Shown: positions 1 to 10,932 of the stretch, one piece after another | How positions within the stretch are numbered: the first letter of the stretch is position 1 | How the letters are laid out: each line of letters opens with the position of its first letter | Assembly: GCF_021462225.1 (NCBI RefSeq) | Contig: NC_061797.1 | Span: 37,846,147 to 37,910,146, forward strand | Direction: 5' to 3' | Length of the DNA stretch: 64,000 bases | Source: Girardinichthys multiradiatus | Taxonomy: Eukaryota > Chordata > Actinopteri > Cyprinodontiformes > Goodeidae | The notes under the pieces: generated by a model | What the model saw: the letters and a program-made list of their open reading frames with translations, nothing else | Told to the model about the DNA's origin: nothing | The model's database searches: none | Program-made: the position numbers and the translations under genes

Positions 1-350
1 GTCATGTTCTACACCACCATTATTCAGTCTGTCCTGTGCACACCCATCACTGTGAGGTGTGGCTCATCCGCAAAACAGGACAGGCCCAAACCGCACCGAA
101 CAATTAGGTCTGCAGAGAGGATCATCAGGGCTGACCTTTCCTCAATCCAGGATGACTTGTACAGGTTTAGGGTCAGGAGAGGAGCAACTAACATCTCTGT
201 AGACCCCACACATCCAGCACAAAAACTGTTTGGACTTTTACCATCAGGTCTGCGCTACAGAGCACTATTTGCAAAAAAACCTCAGTACAAATCAATACTT
301 ACTGTATGAGCCTGCGTGAAGAACAAGTGGTGTAATAAATAATCATACAG
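1..350 (+). mobile_element. 3' end of a Rex1/CR1-like LINE (reverse transcriptase C-terminus)
   Basis: An open frame from 4 to 309 encodes the C-terminal part of a non-LTR reverse transcriptase. It has the family pattern of a cysteine-rich segment, AERIIRADLSSIQDDLY, then DPTHPAQKLFGLLPSGLRYRAL. This tail is typical of fish Rex1/CR1-type LINEs. The upstream part lies off the left edge, so whether the copy is 5' truncated cannot be judged. A similar tail is missing from the second copy at 53.3 kb, which ends just before this segment. The clade call is from memory of the motif pattern, not a search. Confidence 0.7.
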
Positions 351-840
351 CTTCCAGCTTTAGTCTGTGTGCCTCTGATTTTTTTCTCATGATATGCTGC
401 TGATTTGAGTGTGGGTGTTTGTATACACAATTATGTTCTTGCACTTGTTTGACCAAAGTACTCCCTCTTCCTCCAGAAAATGTATTACATGATGTCATCT
501 AAAAGAAAAAACTCCCACAGAGAGAGAAATGTTAGGTGCAGCGTCTCGATTTATTCAGTTTTACAAAAGATGAAAATATCTGCAAACTGTATGAACAGCT
601 GTCCTTAATTCATCCTAAACTTTGCGAAGGAAATCCTTTCTATTACCCCTTTAAGGTCATCTGCGGTATTACCTCTTTATATCCGCCCTAAAAGTGTAAA
701 TCGGTTACTATTCATTTCCCTTTTTAATCTGACACTACCGCCATTCCAACTGATTTCCATATATTATGTGAATTTGGTTTCCCAGAGCCAATCACTTGAG
801 CGCAGTGTATGATTAGCATATGTTTCCAAGCCCTACAAAG
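351..840. other. Unassigned AT-rich sequence between two LINE pieces
   Basis: No coding potential, splice signal or repeat structure was recognised here. It probably belongs to a ulk3 intron, because ulk3 exons lie to the right on the minus strand and its remaining exons must lie further left. Confidence 0.4.
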
Positions 841-3306
841 GACCCAGGCAGAGTATCGAGAATGCACTATTATGTGTTTCACTGAGACATGGCTGCAGGA
901 TCATATGCTTGACTTCAGCGTCTGCAAGGCTTTCTGACCATGCAAACAGATAGAGATTTAAAGAGGGGTGGCAAACGCAAAAGAGGTGGATTAGCAGTGT
1001 TTGTGTACAACAGATATTTTAATTTAGGACCTGTTACTGTGAAGTATCGTCTCTGCAGCCCAGATATTAAACTGTTAGCAGTAAGTTTTCATCCATTTTA
1101 TTTACCCAGAGAGTTCACTAGTGTTATTTTGGCAACGGCTAAGTTTCACTGTCAGCTGCTGCTGACACTGCATATGTCATCAGCTCACTGGTTGATAAGC
1201 TACAGACACAACACCCCAATGCGTTCGTGGCAATATCTGGTGATTTTAACCATGCTTCACTTTCTGCTAAACTCCCAGTATTTCAACAGTTTGTCAGCTA
1301 CTCTACCAGAGAAAGCAAAACGTTGGATTTGTTTTATGCAAATGTCAGGGACTCATTCATCTCTAAAGCAAGACCTCCACTAGGCACATCAGATCACAAT
1401 CTTGATTTTCTCTGCTTGAAATATAAGGCCCTTGTTCAGAGGCAACTTGTCATAAAGATAACTGTGAGAAGATGGCCACAGTAAGCTAAAGAAGCCCTGC
1501 AAGGTTGCTTTGAGGGTACAGACTGGGACGCACTGTGCCAGCCACACGGAGATGATCTCAATGCCATGACTGAGTAAGTAACCGATTATATAAACTTCTC
1601 TGTGGATTACACCATCCCCACCAGAACGGTGAGATGCTTCCCCAATAACAAACCCTGGATCACCAGTGACCTGCTTAACAAGACAAAAAAGGAGCCTTCA
1701 GAGAGGAAGACATGGAATTAAAACTTCAAGTCAGGATAAAAGACAGCAAGGAGTTGTACAAGAAGAAGTTAAAGAGCAAGCTCCAGCAAAACAATATCAG
1801 AGATGTGTGGTGAGGAATGAAGAAGATCACAGGCTTCAAGCAGGACGATTGGACTGCCTGATGTCTAGACAGAGCCAATGAACTAAACACATTCTTCGAT
1901 AGGTTCAGTTCAAGAACAAGCTCAGCATTCTTCTCTCCTGCCCATAGTCTAACATACATCCCACTCTCCTTTGACCCAAAGCTTTCATGTCACACCTCAA
2001 ATGTTTAATCCTACATCTCAGCCATGGACCCTTCTGTTTCTACATGTTTGTCTTCAACCAAATCAGAAGATTCTGATGCTCGCTTTGCCTACCCTTTTCA
2101 CCTGTGTGGAAGGGAGGCATCTGTATCTCAAGAAGTCAGGTGAAGAGGCAACTGGAGAGACTGAACCAGAATATGGCTGCAGGTCCAGATGGTGTCAGCC
2201 CACGAGTCCTTAAAGCCTGTGCAGAGCAGCTCTGTGGGATTCTACAACACCTCTTCAACCATAGCCTGTCCCAGGAGAAAGTTCCAATGTTGCGGAAGAC
2301 CTCCTGCCTTGGCCAGTACCAAACAAAACTCACCCATCAGTCCTCAATGACTATAGACCTGTTGCCCTGGCATTCAGCATCATAAAGGTCCTAGAGAGAC
2401 TCCTGTTGGCCCACCTGAGTGAGCAAACAACCTATTAGGACCACTTCAGTTTGTTTATCGCTGTGCAGTTGGAGTTGAAAATGCCATCATACACCTGCTT
2501 CAACAAACCCACTGTCATCTGGACAAAGCCAGCGGCACTGAGGGTCATGTTCTTTGATTTCTCCAGTGCATTTAACACAATCCAACCTGATTTGCTTTGT
2601 CAGAAACTCCAGAAGAGGCCTTAACAATCTCCTGGATCAAAGACTACCTGACAAACAGACCACAGTTTGTGAGACTGAAGGGTTGTGTGTCTAACCAGGT
2701 AGTCAGCAGCACAGGAGCACCACAGAGGACTGTACTCTCACCTTTCTTTTTCACTCTATACACCTCGGACTTCCAGTAACACACAGACTCTGTAGAAATA
2801 CTCAGATGATTTAGCAGTTGTGGGGTTTATCAGACATGGACAAGAAGCTGAGTATGGGGAGCTGGTAGTCTGCTTTGTGGAGATGCAACTTTGAAGCCGT
2901 CTACAAGAAGGTACAAAGCAGACTGTATGTCTTGAGGAAGTTTAGGTCCTTTGCTGTTTGCAGCAAGATGCTGCATTATTCTTTAAGTCTGTTGTGGAGA
3001 GTACAATCTCTTCTGCCATCAACTGTTAGCAGCACCAGAGCAAGATCATTACGCAAAGAAGAATTCCTTACAAAATGAAGAACACTATGGAGAACCCTGA
3101 GCATGCTTTTCATGAGACTGTCGTACAACAATAGAGCTTCTTCAGTCAGAGGTTTTTCAGATCTGCTGTAAGAAAGATAGAGATCCTTCCTGCCCACAGC
3201 CATCGGCATCTACAATGGCTCTTTAAAGAAAACTGCATAATATGAGCTACAACATCATTTAATTTTCCTTTGGGATTAATAAAGTATTTTTCAATTGAAT
3301 TGAATT
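841..3306 (+). mobile_element. Decayed Rex1/CR1-like LINE with endonuclease and reverse transcriptase remnants
   Basis: In-frame fragments run in LINE order. An apurinic endonuclease piece comes first (ETWLQ near 880, VAISGDFNHASLS near 1227, then a TSDHN-type SDH motif near 1390). A linker follows, then reverse transcriptase blocks (AAGPDGVSPRVLKACAEQL near 2176, a CPRM-like DFSSAFNT near 2560, GAPQRTVLSPFFFTLY near 2718), and C-terminal QSRLYVLRK. Frameshifts and stops separate every block, so it cannot make protein. The 3' end reads GGATTAATAAAGTATTTTT followed by TTGAA repeats up to about 3306, a usual LINE terminus. It lies antisense in what should be a ulk3 intron. The clade is inferred by eye. 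Confidence 0.8.
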
Positions 3307-3904
3307 TAACATTTGGCATCAGGATTAGTCCCAAGCAGCGCTGACTGGCTGCCAATTGTTAGTCATCCTGTGGTGCTCCCTGAACTCCTTGTTTACCCAA
3401 CTGGGAAATCATTTTCTGTACTAATGCAAAGGAATGAAACAATCCAGTAGAGTATACAAATGTAAAAATGCAAATTGTCAATTATAGTCTCTTCTGTTTA
3501 GCTTCTTAAATGGTGTCAAGATTTCCAATCAACGGAAATATTCTAGTTTGTGACAGGAACATTCTGACCTTATTACTGTATTATTAATACCATAAAGGGC
3601 GGTTCACCAGCCTGCCATTACATGATTAATGATACAATTCTGTTCTGCCCTACTGAGCGCGTTCCTTCAAGCCTGCAGGTCCACTGATGTCATTAATCTT
3701 TTCATTATGAAAAAGACAGCCCTGTCAAGTTTTTATTAATACCCATTGAAGGGGGCCCATACTACATAGCTCAAGACCTATGCGAAATATATTTATATAA
3801 ATGTATGTAGGTTTATGAAGATGCTGTAAATGGCTAATCTAAAGACATCCATCATTCATGTCGGAAGAGTCAATGTTCAAAAGAAATTTTAAAAAAGCAC
3901 TCAC
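3307..3904. other. ulk3 intron 5 sequence, nothing recognised
   Basis: This stretch lies between the LINE tail and ulk3 exon 5. No exon-like open stretch with splice sites was found. The missing ulk3 exons are therefore expected beyond the left edge of the window. Confidence 0.5.
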
Positions 3905-6900
3905 CAAACAGAATGACTCCTACTGACCACAGATCCACTCTGGAGTCATACTGGCGTCGGCACACCATCTCAGGAGCCATGTAGAGAGGAGAGCCTCTCA
4001 GGACACTCTTCTCATCCCACGGTGACATGTACTGCGCAAACCCAAAATCTGGACAGCCAATCAAAATCTTAAGGAGTATGCTCTCTGTAAACAACTATTG
4101 CTGTAAGCAACTCTTTACAGCTAGTTATGTTAGCTAGCTTTGTTAAAAGTTGTGCTGTATAAAGCGACATGTTAGTACAGCGCCGTGCAAAAGTATTCTT
4201 GCCCCTTTAATGTTTTAATGTTTTTTCACATTAAATATTAAGCTGCTAAAAAAATTTAAAAAGGAAAAAAAATTTTAAAACTTTAAACCATTAATGGCTT
4301 AGGTTATCTTTAGCTATTGCTGTAGTTATGCTGCTATAGGCTTAGGCTGCTGGAGGACATAATGACCACTTTCACTCTCTTCTATATTCTCATAATGCTC
4401 TCCAAATTCGCATTATTTGCTGTTATTTCAGCTTTTAACTTTATGTTAACTTTATGTTCTCTCTCTGTTTTTTCTCTTTCTAGAAGCTACATCTGGCCTG
4501 GCTCTGTGTTTAGCTGTGGCACGTTCCTGGAGGGGGACATCGGCCAAGCTGCTGCTGCCAACAACTTAATGCTCACCTTATACAAATGATACACTTGGCC
4601 CTGTCTTTCAGTGTTTAACCCTGTCTCTTCTACTGTGACTAACTGTATGTGCACTCTAGACTTGAAAACTGGCTCAGAGTTCATCTGCTTAGCTGTCTTT
4701 CTCTCCTAGATGAGGCCACTAAAGGAGCTATAACAATTAATGTTTCACTTTTCTTTCCTATTGAAAGTACTCCTGGATCAGTGCTTCTTTGTTCTCTTTG
4801 TGTCTCTGCTCTGTTCTCTCAAACCCCCAGTCGGTTGTGGCAGATGGTCGCTCACACTGAGCCTGGTTCTGCTGGAGGTTTCTTCCTGTTAAAAGGGAGT
4901 TTTTCCTCTCCACTGTCGCTACATGCATGCTCAGTATGAGGGATTGCTACAAAGTCAACGCCAGTCACTGTCCACTGTCTCTACATGCTCATCTGGGAGG
5001 AGGGAATGCTGCAAGTCACTGACTGGATGCAATCTGCTGGGTTTCCTTAGACAGAAAAACTTTTTAGCCAATTTGAATAATAAACTGAATCTGACTGCAC
5101 TGTTGTACCAGACTTAAAATCTGAATGATTCGACTGAATTGACTTTGTGAAGTGCCTTGAGACGACATGTGTTGTGAATTCACGCGATAAAAATAAAACA
5201 GAATTGAATTGAATTAAACAGCTTGCCAGTTTCATATTTATTCACTAAAATCCCTTTAAAAAAGATTGAAGTTTGTTGGTTTAATGAACCAAAATGTGAA
5301 AGGGTGTACATACTTTTGCAAGAGACTGCATGTAAACACTTTGATAGGATGGCCTCTATTAATGGTCTGTGTAATAAAAAACAAACTAAGAAAGCACATT
5401 AGAAAAGCTCGATTAATCTGGTGTGTGACACACTGCTAACCAATTTTATTCATAAGTGTTTGTGTTGAGTTTTTTTGGGAATGGGATCACCTGCCAGCTT
5501 GAGGACAGACCCGCTAAGCAGAACATTTTGGGGCTTCAAATCCAAGTGTGAGATGTTCCGTTCATGAAGAAACTGAAGAGCGCAAGCTGTTTGTCCATAT
5601 GCATATGCATGTGAACGTCATATAAAAAGACATGATTAGACATGGTGCTGGCACGAAACAAAAAATATTAGACAAATCATTTCAAATAATTTAAAAATAT
5701 TTATGTCAGAAAAGAAAGTTTCAAACCATATTACTTCACATGACTGGGTTTAATGTGTGTAACATTTAAAAATAGGAGTTGTTCAAACTGAGAATACCTT
5801 ACCCATCTGCTGCAGGAAGCGCCGAGCCAAGCTCTCAGGTAAAATCCTGCGACTGCGAATAAAGCGGGAGAGATCTCCACCTGAACACCATTCTAGAATT
5901 AAATAAATGTTCTCGGCATCCCACTAAAAAGAGAGAGAGGGAACTGGTAGAGATGCTCCAATCAGGCTAATACAAATTTGCTTTGAGGTCTTAAGTCTTG
6001 ATTTCAACTTTGGGCGATTCAGACAGTAACACACATATTTATTCTGTTAGTTTTGTATTCATTTCACCATAAAATGCAACAACCACATTTTTTGTTGGAA
6101 AAAAGGATGGAGTGAACACTTTTGCTAATAAAATCCTGCGTACTGGTAACGTGGGTGAGCTTACCCACCAAAAATATGGCCCCCCATTAGAAACACCATT
6201 TGCCTGAGGATAATGAAAGAATTGGAATCTTGGATGTTAGAGAATCAACAGCCCAAAGGTGAGGGAAGTGGACACAGCATAGTTCATGCAATGGCCAAGA
6301 CAGGTAGCTCAAGGAGAGAGTAAACAGCCAGACCCCTTTGACAACACGGTATAATTTGAAAAAAGTTTATTATGTGATAAAGCGCTTTCTTTAAAAGAGG
6401 TTTTTAGATTTTATGTGTTCTTTGTCAGTACAAAAGATCATCTGATCTCCAAAAATGATGTTATCCATCACTGGTGTAGCATTACCTTGAAGTGAGTTTT
6501 TCTGGGCAAACATTTTGTTTTCAAAAATCTAATTGTAGACGGTACAGTGGTGTGACAGCTGGTGTCCTCAAAGTAACGTTTTGACAGGTACAGTCCTGTA
6601 GTGTAATTAAGTCCCTCATGAGTAAAACACAGACTGATTATGAGGAAAAAAGTTAGACTTGCACAATCTCTGCATGGTTTGCTAATAAAAAGTAGGCTAA
6701 TCTTGTTACACTTTCTCCCTCTCGTGAACGTCAGAGCAAAAATGCTGGTCAGAACCAGAGTAGAACTTGAATGGTGGCAGAATCTTTAATGTTTAAATAA
6801 CAATGTTTCTCACAAGTTGTCATTCACCACTGTATGGATTACAGGGAGACAGGGGTTGCCACAGAGAGCATGAAAATCCTTTCATACGTTGACTGTTAGG

Positions 6901-7783
6901 TCTCCAAGCAAGTGCTCTCAGAAGTAATTTTGTGCAATGTCCTGCTCGCTGGATAAATAAAGCTTTATTTTATGAAATCATATTTGAGCTGCGATTTTGC
7001 TGTCACTACTTTTGTCTTGTGTGATGCATTGATCACCGAATATGGCGTTCCAAACTAAACGTCATCACTGCTCGGGACCTTTCTCAGCTGCAGTGTTCTG
7101 TACTCTTTTCTTTTATGCTTTTTTTTTTTATATTTCTCATTTTCAGACATGGAAATAAACATAACCATCATGAGGTAAAGACCTGACCACAACTGAAAAG
7201 AAAATGTTGTAAATTGATGATATATGACATTTAAAAAGAATTTGTGAAACATTCAAGTATCACCATTTTGCAGCACAGCAACAAACGTTGCTTGGTAAGT
7301 GAAGTTTGTGAACACTATTGTGTAAAAATAATAAGCAGAGTGTCATATGCTAAAACGGGATGTGTAATCACAAAACAATTGTTTTACAAGCGCATACCTG
7401 AAAGTCTTTCAGCTGGACAATATGAGGATGACGAACGGTCTTCAAAATTTCAATCTCTGTGAGAAGGTTTTCTGTTGAGGCCTTGTTGAGAGTCTTCTTC
7501 CCGACAACTTTCACTGCCACCACTTCTCGACTGTTCCCCTGTAACATCACAGTAAAGAGCTTAGCTATCACTCTTTGAAACTACCACGTGAAAAGATTAC
7601 CAAGTCGAATCAAAACCAAAAACCTGTAAATGTGAAACAATACAGCAACCTTTTCCCTTTCCTCTTCCATAAGCTCACCTTTCTGTAGGCTTTGTAGACA
7701 GTAGCATAGGTGCCGCTGCCTAGCCGCTCTGTCAAGATGAAGTCTGCTAGCTTTGGAGGGGCAAAACTGGACGTTGAGGCCAT
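3905..7783 (-). CDS. ulk3: Unc-51-like kinase 3, N-terminal kinase exons (partial gene)
   Basis: ULK3 is a cytoplasmic Ser/Thr kinase that acts in autophagy induction, Hedgehog/GLI signalling and the abscission checkpoint. Five coding exons read on the minus strand: 7783-7679, 7538-7398, 5923-5803, 5586-5491 and 4048-3905. All have AG acceptors and GT donors and join in phase to give 202 codons. The start is [10 protein letters not shown]. The protein shows the glycine loop [12 protein letters not shown], the ATP lysine in VAVK, the catalytic loop [12 protein letters not shown] and the activation-segment end GSPLYMAPE. The order and wording match vertebrate ULK3 closely, including the less usual HLD in place of HRD. 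The C-lobe end and the MIT domains expected in ULK3 are not in the window, so the gene continues past the left edge. Introns carry LINE and Tc1 remnants. Identity is strong; completeness beyond the window is inferred. Confidence 0.95.
4178..5334. mobile_element. Degraded Tc1-type element interrupted by a LINE end, in ulk3 intron 4
   Basis: The left end follows a TA and reads CAGCGCCGTGCAAAAGTATT. The right end near 5300-5330 reads roughly ATACTTTTGCAAGAGACTG, an imperfect inverse of the left end. Such ends belong to the fish Tc1-type family usually starting CAGTGCCTTGCAAAAGTATTC. No transposase segment is visible. Most of the interior matches another repeat (4330-5217). The pairing of these two ends as one element is inferred from their inverse similarity. 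Confidence 0.45.
4330..5217 (+). mobile_element. L2-like LINE 3' end with TTGAA tail
   Basis: The segment near 4857-4920 (GGTTTCTTCCTGTTAAAAGG and what follows) and the end AAGTGCCTTGAGACGACATG, then AATAAAACAGAATTGAATTG, match the common 3' region of fish L2-type LINEs and the short elements that borrow it. No reverse transcriptase block remains. It sits between the two Tc1-like ends at 4178 and 5334. Confidence 0.6.
5924..7397. other. ulk3 intron 2, nothing recognised
   Basis: The intron between exons 2 and 3 is AT-rich. I saw no coding block or recognisable repeat end in it. Confidence 0.4.
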
Positions 7784-8399
7784 GATCACACAGCAACATC
7801 AGAGGTTCCAGAGTATCTATTGTGATGTAAAATTAACATGTTGCTGTTAACTACTAAACACACCGATCTTCAACCTTTAGTTGGAGGGTGGGATCAACAG
7901 TTTATCCTCACCTCTCTGCTTTATACCGGTTAATTTGTCATAACCACGGGGTTTATAGATCATTTACAGAGCTCTTCGGAGAAGGTTTATCAATAAGTCC
8001 AACGGTTTCTTCTGTCTACAGGAAACATACTGAGTTACTTTAGCTGCTAATAGCTACTGCTTCATGCAGCTCGAACAAATGTCAAAAATTCGACTAAAAC
8101 AAGTGTGGTAAAGTCTTGTCAAACAAGAAAAAACAGCAGATGAGTTACCTAATAAACTAAATTTGCTCCAGCTAGTCTACCCAAGCTACAGCTAGCTAGT
8201 ACATACCACTTACTGCACTGGAAACATACAGCACCGGTGTTTTGAGTCTCTTGTTTCCCTGAAATACAACTTAAAAAGTTGTCATCACGTGGTTAGTAAA
8301 AAATAATAAGAAGAAACACATATATTCAAACCGTTTCCACTAACCTGTAGGCTAATTCACCGCACAGGGGTGAATTGTTTACATTGCTACTGACAGGCA
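7784..8399 (-). promoter_or_regulatory. ulk3 5' flank: likely 5' UTR and promoter
   Basis: The stretch upstream of the ulk3 ATG (7783) contains no open frame of note and ends at the target duplication of a large LINE (8400). The transcription start and any non-coding exon cannot be fixed by eye. The LINE insertion lies about 0.6 kb upstream of the ATG, so the proximal promoter is probably preserved. Confidence 0.4.
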
Positions 8400-8410
8400 G
8401 AGGTGAACAA
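8400..8410. repeat. Target-site duplication, left copy (GAGGTGAACAA)
   Basis: This 11-bp sequence recurs at 17032-17042 on the other side of the LINE. It abuts the LINE's GAA-rich 3' tail (read as CTTCTTCTTCTTC on the plus strand), as expected for target-primed reverse transcription. Confidence 0.85.
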
Positions 8411-8535
8411 CTCTTCTTCTTCTTCTGTGTTATTTTTTGGCAGTTGGCACATAACGTTATGATGTGCATTACCGCCACCGACTGGTATGGAGTGTGGTTC
8501 TTCATGGTTTTAAATCTTATTTACTATTACAACAA

Positions 8536-10930
8536 TCAAATTCTATTTATTAATTTAGTGCTTTTGAAAAATCTAATTATAATTTGAATATGTTTGCTAC
8601 CTAAACTTCTTTGCAAAGTATCTCTCAAAATAAAATGTTCTTTAATACCTACAAATTCTCTCCTTAAAATTGTTCTTTCTTGTTCATATTTCTGACACTT
8701 CAATATTACATGTTCTATTGTTTCCTCCTCTCCACAATGATCACATTTTCCTGTATTATGTTTCTTTATCTTGAACAATGTAGAATTAAGTCCTGTATGT
8801 CCTATTCTTAATCTTGTAATTAATCTTTCCTCTTTTCTGCTCCTTCTTCCAGTTCTTACTTCTCCTACTATCTTGTTGATTCTGTAAAACCATCTTCCTT
8901 TCTTTTCTTCATCCCACCTTTTTTGCCACTCTTTCCTGATTCTCTGTTTAATTATATTTCTTGCCTCTGACCTACTAATATTTATTTTAAAGCTAATGTT
9001 GTTTTGTGTTGCATTCTTTGCCATCCTGTCCGCCTTCTCCTTCCCTCCAACTCCTACATGTGCTGGTACCCATAAAAACACTAATATTAATCCCATTCTT
9101 TGTATTCTAAATAAAGTATGTTTTATTTCCAACAGAATGTCTGGTCTACCCTCTGCATGATTATGTTTTAAACTTAATAATGCTGACCTTGAGTCTGAAC
9201 AAATGATTGTTTTTAATGGTTTTATATCCTCCACCCACTGTACTGCCAACAATATGGCTAATAATTCTCCTGAATATATCGATAATCCATCTGTAATTAT
9301 TTTTCCTACTTTTATTTTAAATTCTGGTATTACAAATGCTACTCCTATTTTTTCATCTGTTTTTGATGCGTCTGTGTAAATCTGGACATAATGATAGTAA
9401 TTGTTTATATATTCTTGTATTATACTTGAATCTAAACTACATTTCGTATCCTTTTTCTTTTCCATCAATGCCATATCCACCACTGCTTCTGGTAACAGCC
9501 ACGGTGGCACTACTGGCAAAGGCAACATTGAACTTATTTCTTTTTCATATATTTGAAATTCTTCTGCTATATTATTGATAATCCAACCAAAACTCTTAAC
9601 TTGTTTTTTTTCTTTTTCCCAGCATGGTTTTAAAATATCACGTGTGGGATGATCCAGATTATTGCTTTGTAAGTTTATCCAGTAATTTATTGCTAACTGT
9701 TTCCTTCTTAAATCTAATGGCATCTCTCCCATCTCTACCTGAAGTGCTGCTATTGGACTGGTTCTGATTGCTCCTGTACAAATTCTTAAAGCTTGATGTT
9801 GTATATTGTCTAATTTTATAAGATGAGTGTTTGCTGCTGATCCATAAATTATACTTCCATAATCAATATTTGATCTAATTAATCCTGTATAAATTCTTTT
9901 TAATGATGTTCGATCTGCTCCCCAATCAATACCAGCCATACATCTCATAATGTTTAATATTTTTTTGCATTTATCTATGATTCTTTCTATATGTACTTTC
10001 CATATAATTTTTTCATCAAACCATATACCTAAAAATTTTATATTTTTTACTTGTTCTAAAACTTGATTGTATAATTTTAGTTTTATATTTTCTCTTTTCC
10101 TTTTCTGTGTAAACACCATTACTTTTGTTTTTTCCACTGAGAATTTAAATCCTCATTGATTTGCCCATTGTTCTATTCTAATAATCTCATCCTGTATTTT
10201 CTTTTCAATAAATTTGATATTACGACCCCTTTTCCATATAGCTCCATCATCTGCAAATAGTGAGCAACCGACTTCCTTACCAATATTTTTAAATACATCA
10301 TTTATCATTATAGAAAACAATAACGGACTTATAATACTTCCTTGAGGAGTACCATTATCTATTATATATTTACCTGACAATTCTTGACCAATTCTTACTT
10401 GTATTGTTCTATTTGATAAAAAATCTTTAATCCAGTTAAACATTTTTCCAGTAATACCCATTTTATTTAATTTAATTAATAATCCTTCAACCCACATCAT
10501 GTCATAAGCTTTTTCTATGTCGAAAAATACAGCTACTACATTTTCTTTGTTTATTTGTGCTCTCCTAATATCATATTCTAAACATAATGCAGAGTCATTT
10601 GTGCTTCTCCCTTTTCTAAACCCATTTTGATTTCTAGATATATATCCATTAATATTTAAATAATATGTTAATCTATTATTAATAATTTTTTCCATTATTT
10701 TACAAATATTTGATGTTAATGCGATTGGTCTATAATTTTCTGGTTTTGTGTTGTCCTTTCCTGGTTTAGCTATTGGAATAATTATTGCTTCCTTCCAGCT
10801 CTGTGGCAGCTCTCCCTCCTCCCAGACTTTATTGTATAATTCTAATATTTTGTCTTTTGCTTTGTCTGTTTTGCTTTTTCAGGTGATGTATTTTTTGTTT
10901 TCCTGGTTACAAAGTTCAATTCTCCTTGTG
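8536..10930 (-). pseudogene. LINE ORF2 C-terminal half: reverse transcriptase plus RNase H
   Basis: This makes cDNA by target-primed reverse transcription and would degrade the RNA strand. Reverse transcriptase blocks run from about 10860 (PIAKPGKDN, then YRPIALTS) through FFDIEKAYD, GTPQGSIISPLLF and the catalytic SLFADDGA near 10250. A 533-codon open stretch (10137-8536) then carries RNase H, with YTDASK, SGELLAI, CSDSRSALLSL and WVPAHVGVGGKEKAD supplying the acidic residues. It ends in a CDHCGEEETIEHVILKC zinc motif. A single in-frame TGA at 10152-10150 separates the two halves. Near 10870 the frame also breaks, and Tc1 copy A cuts the gene at 10931. It is therefore a lightly damaged pseudogene. 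Confidence 0.88.
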
Positions 10931-10932
10931 TA

